Below are positions 5,144 to 8,113 of a DNA stretch of 8,113 nt, piece after piece. Numbering within the stretch: the stretch's first letter is position 1; every line of letters begins with the position of its first letter. The stretch comes from CAZEJK01 sp964512045 (GTDB lineage Bacteria > Acidobacteriota > Thermoanaerobaculia > Thermoanaerobaculales > Sulfomarinibacteraceae). The stretch is taken from contig CAZEJK010000232.1 of assembly GCA_964512045.1 (NCBI GenBank), positions 1 to 8,113 on the forward strand, read 5' to 3'. The translations under genes and the position numbers were made by a program. Under the pieces are notes generated by a model. The model ran no database searches. It saw nothing but the letters and a program-made list of their open reading frames with translations, and was not told the DNA's origin.

Positions 5144-5250
5144 CGAGGCGTGTGGCAGCAGCCGGAGCGAACGAACCCGGGTCGACGGCGGATCGCAGCA
5201 TGGGCTCTGAAGCTGGCAGCAGTGGTTCCGGCGGCGCCGACACTGGACGT

Positions 5251-7707
5251 ATGGAGCAGATCGGAGTGATGAAGGAAGAGCGTATCGCACGCCAGCTGGT
5301 TTCGCTGGCGCTGTTGCTGATGTCGTTGCTGTTGCTGGTGGCGTTGCTGTCCCACAGCCCACTCGACCCCAGCCCGTTTCACGTATCGTCTGCTCGCGAC
5401 CAGCCGCACAACCTGATCGGGCCTTTGGGTGCCATCGTGTCCGGTCTGCTGCTGGATCTGATCGGTCTGTCCGCACTGCTGACGCCAGTCATCGGACTGC
5501 TGCTCGTCTGGTACCGACTCCGCGGAGTGACGATCTCCCATCCACGGCTTCTGGTCGGAGGCTGGCTGGTGGTGACGGTCGCGACCTCTGGGCTGCTCAA
5601 CTTGATCCGTTCAGATATCGAGCTGCGCGGCGGAGTGGTCTCGTGTGGTGGGTTGCTGGGACGCGCCTCGGACGAGCTGCTGCTCGCGATTGCGGGTCCG
5701 GTGGGTCGTCTGCTGGTGCTGCTGTTTCTCGGAGTGATCGGGATCGTGATGGTGTCCGGCATGGCACTGGACGGTGCGTTCTCCCGCGGTTGGGATCGCG
5801 CCCGGGAGTGGCTCGATGATGTCGGGGAGCGCAGACGGAGCCGTAAGCGCCAGAAAGGACGGCTCCAGGCGCAGCGCAAGGCGATCGAGCACCAGATTAC
5901 GAGCATGCGTGCCAGCGATACAGAGCCGGTCGGGCCGATCACTGTCAAGGAGATCCCGGGTAAGGGTAAGTTCCGCGTGCGGCGAAAGGTCGTGGAGCGC
6001 TCGCTGCCCGAGCCCGCAGCAGAAGAGGCGCCTGCCGCTGCTCAGACGCCGTCGGCGCGTGCGCGCGGCCGGAGTCCACGTTCCTCCAAGAAGAGCGTCG
6101 AGCCGGCCGCGAAGGACTCGGTCTTGCAGGAGGAGTTCGACTTCGTTGCGGATCTGGAGACCTACCACATGCCGTCGGTGTCGTTCCTCCAGCCGTCGAC
6201 CGAGGATGTGCAGCTCGACCACCAGAGCCTGTTAAAGATCGGCGAGACCCTGACGAACAAGTGCCAGGAGTTCAAGGTCAGCGGCTCGGTCGTCAACATT
6301 CGCACCGGCCCGGTGATCACGACCTATGAGTTCAAGCTCGACTCGGGGGTCAAGATCTCAGCCGTGCAGAACCTGGGGGACGACCTGGCGCTGGCCCTGG
6401 AGACCGAGTCGGTCCGGATCGAGCGGATCCCAGGGCGGGCCACCGTCGGTATCGAGGTGCCGAACGCCGAGCGGCAGATCATCCGACTGCGCGAGCTGGT
6501 GGACACCGAGCAGTTCCGTTCGTCCCGGTCGCTGCTGAACCTCGCCCTCGGCGTCGATATCCATGGCAACCCGTTCTTCGCGGATCTGCAGAAGATGCCA
6601 CACCTCCTGGTTGGCGGTTTCACCGGCTCTGGGAAGTCGGTCGGCATCAACGCGATGCTGCTGTCGATCCTGTACCGGGCACGGCCGGACCAGGTGCGCT
6701 TCATCCTGGTGGACCCGAAGATGGTCGAGCTCGGCGTCTACAAGGACATCCCACACCTGCTGACGCCGATCATCAACGACCCGAAGAAGGCGGCGAACGC
6801 CCTGGGGTGGGCGGTGAGCGAGATGGAGAATCGCTACCGTCGGCTCGCGACATGGGGCGTGCGCGACCTGGAGAGCTATAACAAGGCGGTCGAGGATCCG
6901 GAGCGGGTGGCGCGCATGCGCGAGTCCGGAGATCTGTCCGAGGGCGAGGCCCCCGAGCGGTTGCCGTACATCGTGGTGATCATCGATGAGCTCGCGGACC
7001 TGATGATGACGAGCTCCCGAGCCGTAGAGGAGGCGATCGCTCGTCTCGCGCAGAAGGCCAGAGCGGTCGGCATCCATCTCATCTGTGCGACCCAGCGGCC
7101 GTCGGTGGATATCCTCACCGGCGTGATCAAGGCGAACTTCCCGTGCCGGATCGCCTACAAGGTCCGCTCCAAGTTCGACTCGCGGACGATCCTCGACGCC
7201 ATCGGCGCCGAGCACCTGCTCGGCTGGGGCGACATGCTGTACCTCCCGCAAGGGACGTCCAACGTGCTGCGTCTGCACGGTTCGCTGGTGGATGAGAAGG
7301 AGATCGCGACGGTGGTCCGGTTTATCAAGCGCTCGGGCAAGCCGGACTATCAGCGAGAGGTCCTCTCCCATCCACCGCTTGGAGACAACGGCAAGAAGGG
7401 TGGCGGGGGTGGCGCTGCAGGCGCCGCGGACGACGAGTCGGAAGCGGACGATCCGGTGTACGACGAGGCGAGACGGCTCGTGGTGGAGTCGCGCAAGGCC
7501 TCTGCCAGCTTCATTCAGAGACGTCTGCGAGTCGGCTACAACCGGGCAGCACGTCTGATCGAGCTGATGGAGAGCGAGGGGCTGGTGGGACCGTCGCAGG
7601 GCGCCAAGGCCCGCGAGGTGCTGGTGCCGCCGGAGTACTTCGACGAGGTGGATGCGACCCATCGTTTGAACGGCGAGGAGGAGGAGGACGGCAATGGGGA
7701 TCACTGA
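5251..7707 (+). CDS. ftsK: DNA translocase FtsK (SpoIIIE/FtsK family)
   Basis: An 818-residue protein from the ATG at 5251. FtsK is a septum-anchored hexameric ATPase that pumps chromosome ends through the closing division site. The N-terminal membrane part (about 15-175) has four hydrophobic segments. A linker follows (about 180-310) with an Ala/Pro/Arg-rich stretch. The motor has Walker A GFTGSGKS (456-463, Lys462) and Walker B VVIIDELAD (Asp579, Glu580). It also has family strings CATQRPSVDILTGVIKANF and SKFDSRTILDAIGAEHLLGW. A Gly/acidic linker leads to the gamma winged-helix domain (about 734-800, RRLRVGYNRAARLIELMESE), which reads polarity signals on DNA. The start is uncertain: ATG at 5200, 5251 and 5269 are all possible and each has only a weak GGA or GGAG upstream. 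The frame stays open to 5050, but that part crosses an inverted repeat and the promoter. The next gene overlaps its last 14 bases. Confidence 0.96.
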   Translation: MEQIGVMKEERIARQLVSLALLLMSLLLLVALLSHSPLDPSPFHVSSARDQPHNLIGPLGAIVSGLLLDLIGLSALLTPVIGLLLVWYRLRGVTISHPRLLVGGWLVVTVATSGLLNLIRSDIELRGGVVSCGGLLGRASDELLLAIAGPVGRLLVLLFLGVIGIVMVSGMALDGAFSRGWDRAREWLDDVGERRRSRKRQKGRLQAQRKAIEHQITSMRASDTEPVGPITVKEIPGKGKFRVRRKVVERSLPEPAAEEAPAAAQTPSARARGRSPRSSKKSVEPAAKDSVLQEEFDFVADLETYHMPSVSFLQPSTEDVQLDHQSLLKIGETLTNKCQEFKVSGSVVNIRTGPVITTYEFKLDSGVKISAVQNLGDDLALALETESVRIERIPGRATVGIEVPNAERQIIRLRELVDTEQFRSSRSLLNLALGVDIHGNPFFADLQKMPHLLVGGFTGSGKSVGINAMLLSILYRARPDQVRFILVDPKMVELGVYKDIPHLLTPIINDPKKAANALGWAVSEMENRYRRLATWGVRDLESYNKAVEDPERVARMRESGDLSEGEAPERLPYIVVIIDELADLMMTSSRAVEEAIARLAQKARAVGIHLICATQRPSVDILTGVIKANFPCRIAYKVRSKFDSRTILDAIGAEHLLGWGDMLYLPQGTSNVLRLHGSLVDEKEIATVVRFIKRSGKPDYQREVLSHPPLGDNGKKGGGGGAAGAADDESEADDPVYDEARRLVVESRKASASFIQRRLRVGYNRAARLIELMESEGLVGPSQGAKAREVLVPPEYFDEVDATHRLNGEEEEDGNGDH

Positions 7708-8008
7708 GCTGACGGCTCACTGGCTGACACCCACCGGAGGGTTGCTGATCGGCGCAGTCGCGCTGCTGGCAGTCCTCGTGGCGAGCTTCGCGCTGCGGGC
7801 ACGGACGTTCTGCCAGTATCTGCGGTTGATGACCGGGATCGAGCTCCAGCCGAGCGTGGTCCGCCGCTACCACCGTAAAGGTGGCCGAGGCGCCGTCCGC
7901 GACCTGCTCATCGATCTGCTCATCACGGAGGACCTGTCCGATCCGTCGAGGATCGTCACGCCCGATGACGAGCCGGACACCTCCCGGTTCGATCTCGCCG
8001 ACGAGTAA
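7694..8008 (+). CDS. Hypothetical single-pass membrane protein coupled to ftsK
   Basis: A 104-residue protein. Its ATG lies inside the end of ftsK (14-base overlap, different frame), with a GAGGAGGAGGA run 5-7 bases upstream, so translation is probably coupled. Residues 15-34 (GGLLIGAVALLAVLVASFAL) form one membrane helix, followed at once by basic residues (RARTF), which predicts a cytoplasmic C-terminus. Residues 35-80 are amphipathic and basic (TFCQYLRLMTGIELQPSVV, then RRYHRKGGRGAVRDLLIDLL). The last 20 or so are acidic (PDDEPDTSRFDLADE). It is not LolA, which often follows ftsK in other bacteria, and I recognise no family. Position and topology make a role at the membrane or division site conceivable, but nothing in the sequence proves it. 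Confidence 0.75.
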   Translation: MGITELTAHWLTPTGGLLIGAVALLAVLVASFALRARTFCQYLRLMTGIELQPSVVRRYHRKGGRGAVRDLLIDLLITEDLSDPSRIVTPDDEPDTSRFDLADE

Positions 8009-8049
8009 GGGCGAACGCGGTCCTGAGCGGCAAGCAGCGCGAGCCCTTA

Positions 8050-8070
8050 GCGGCTCACGGAGCCGTATCT
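8050..8070 (+). terminator. Terminator-like hairpin after the ftsK operon
   Basis: CGGCTC (8051-8056) and GAGCCG (8060-8065) are exact reverse complements around a 3-base loop (ACG). The sequence then becomes T-rich (TATCTT). The hairpin lies 42 bases after the last stop codon. The stem is good but the T-run is broken, so this is a moderate call for an intrinsic terminator. Confidence 0.45.
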
Positions 8071-8084
8071 TCGAAAATTCGAAG
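8069..8084. promoter_or_regulatory. Perfect 16-bp palindrome, possible operator
   Basis: CTTCGAA (8069-8075), AA, TTCGAAG (8078-8084) is a perfect inverted repeat that is also two copies of the self-complementary TTCGAA. The 2-base centre is too tight for an RNA hairpin at full length, so a protein-binding site on DNA is the better reading. It lies in an abrupt AT-richer stretch leading out of the window, where a promoter for the next gene could be. Confidence 0.35.
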
Positions 8085-8100
8085 CAAAGCGCCTGGGTTG

Positions 8101-8113
8101 AGTTCTAAGTTCT
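8101..8113. repeat. Short tandem AGTTCT repeat at the window edge
   Basis: AGTTCT (8101-8106) is repeated after one A at 8108-8113, a 7-base period with two copies visible. The window ends here, so whether the repeat continues cannot be seen. Two copies alone may be chance. Confidence 0.2.

Noticed and set aside
6358..7704. A 448-codon open frame on the minus strand opposite ftsK
   Set aside because: It is the antisense shadow of the conserved FtsK motor domain and has no motifs of its own.
1..8113. CRISPR array, insertion sequence or phage attachment site
   Set aside because: No regularly spaced long repeats, no transposase or integrase motifs and no terminal repeats with target duplications were seen.

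Overview
The window is GC-rich, densely coding bacterial DNA with clear Shine-Dalgarno sequences, ATGA stop/start overlaps and housekeeping genes (rsmA, ftsK). The sequence alone does not fix the phylum. A high-GC bacterium is certain in practice, but any narrower placement would be a guess.

Layout. (1) Positions 1-429 (+) hold the 3' end of a PLP-dependent Cys/Met-metabolism enzyme of the methionine gamma-lyase / cystathionine gamma-lyase group. (2) A convergent intergenic region with several hairpins separates it from a two-gene minus-strand unit (1836 down to 661). That unit encodes a secreted LprI-type protein and a small membrane-anchored TPR-like protein. (3) A divergent regulatory region (about 1837-2123) has a TATACT -10 box facing each way and a three-copy CTGCGGAC element between them. 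(4) A plus-strand operon, trpB-like / trpA-like / rsmA (2124-4839), is joined by two ATGA overlaps. (5) A non-coding gap of about 300-400 bases contains a long 16-bp, one-bulge complementary pair that starts in the rsmA stop codon, and a second 12-bp inverted repeat. (6) ftsK (about 5251-7707) overlaps by 14 bases a 104-residue single-pass membrane protein of unknown function (7694-8008). A terminator-like hairpin and an AT-richer palindromic stretch follow.

The main discovery candidate is the tryptophan-synthase-like pair. Both proteins are full or near-full length, in frame and translationally coupled, and most of the TrpB scaffold motifs are intact. However, the TrpB homologue has Gly90 where the PLP-forming lysine belongs (HTGWHGINN instead of HTGAHKINN). 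It also has changed PLP-phosphate and substrate-side residues. The TrpA homologue has Val46 and Ala57 where the two catalytic acids (Glu49 and Asp60 in the Salmonella enzyme) belong, and it has lost the usual phosphate-binding loops. The alpha loop that contacts beta (PYSDPL) and a basic residue at its expected beta partner position are kept. I infer a paired, catalytically retired tryptophan synthase (a pseudo-alpha/beta complex) maintained under selection and expressed with the 16S rRNA dimethyltransferase RsmA. What it does now is unknown.
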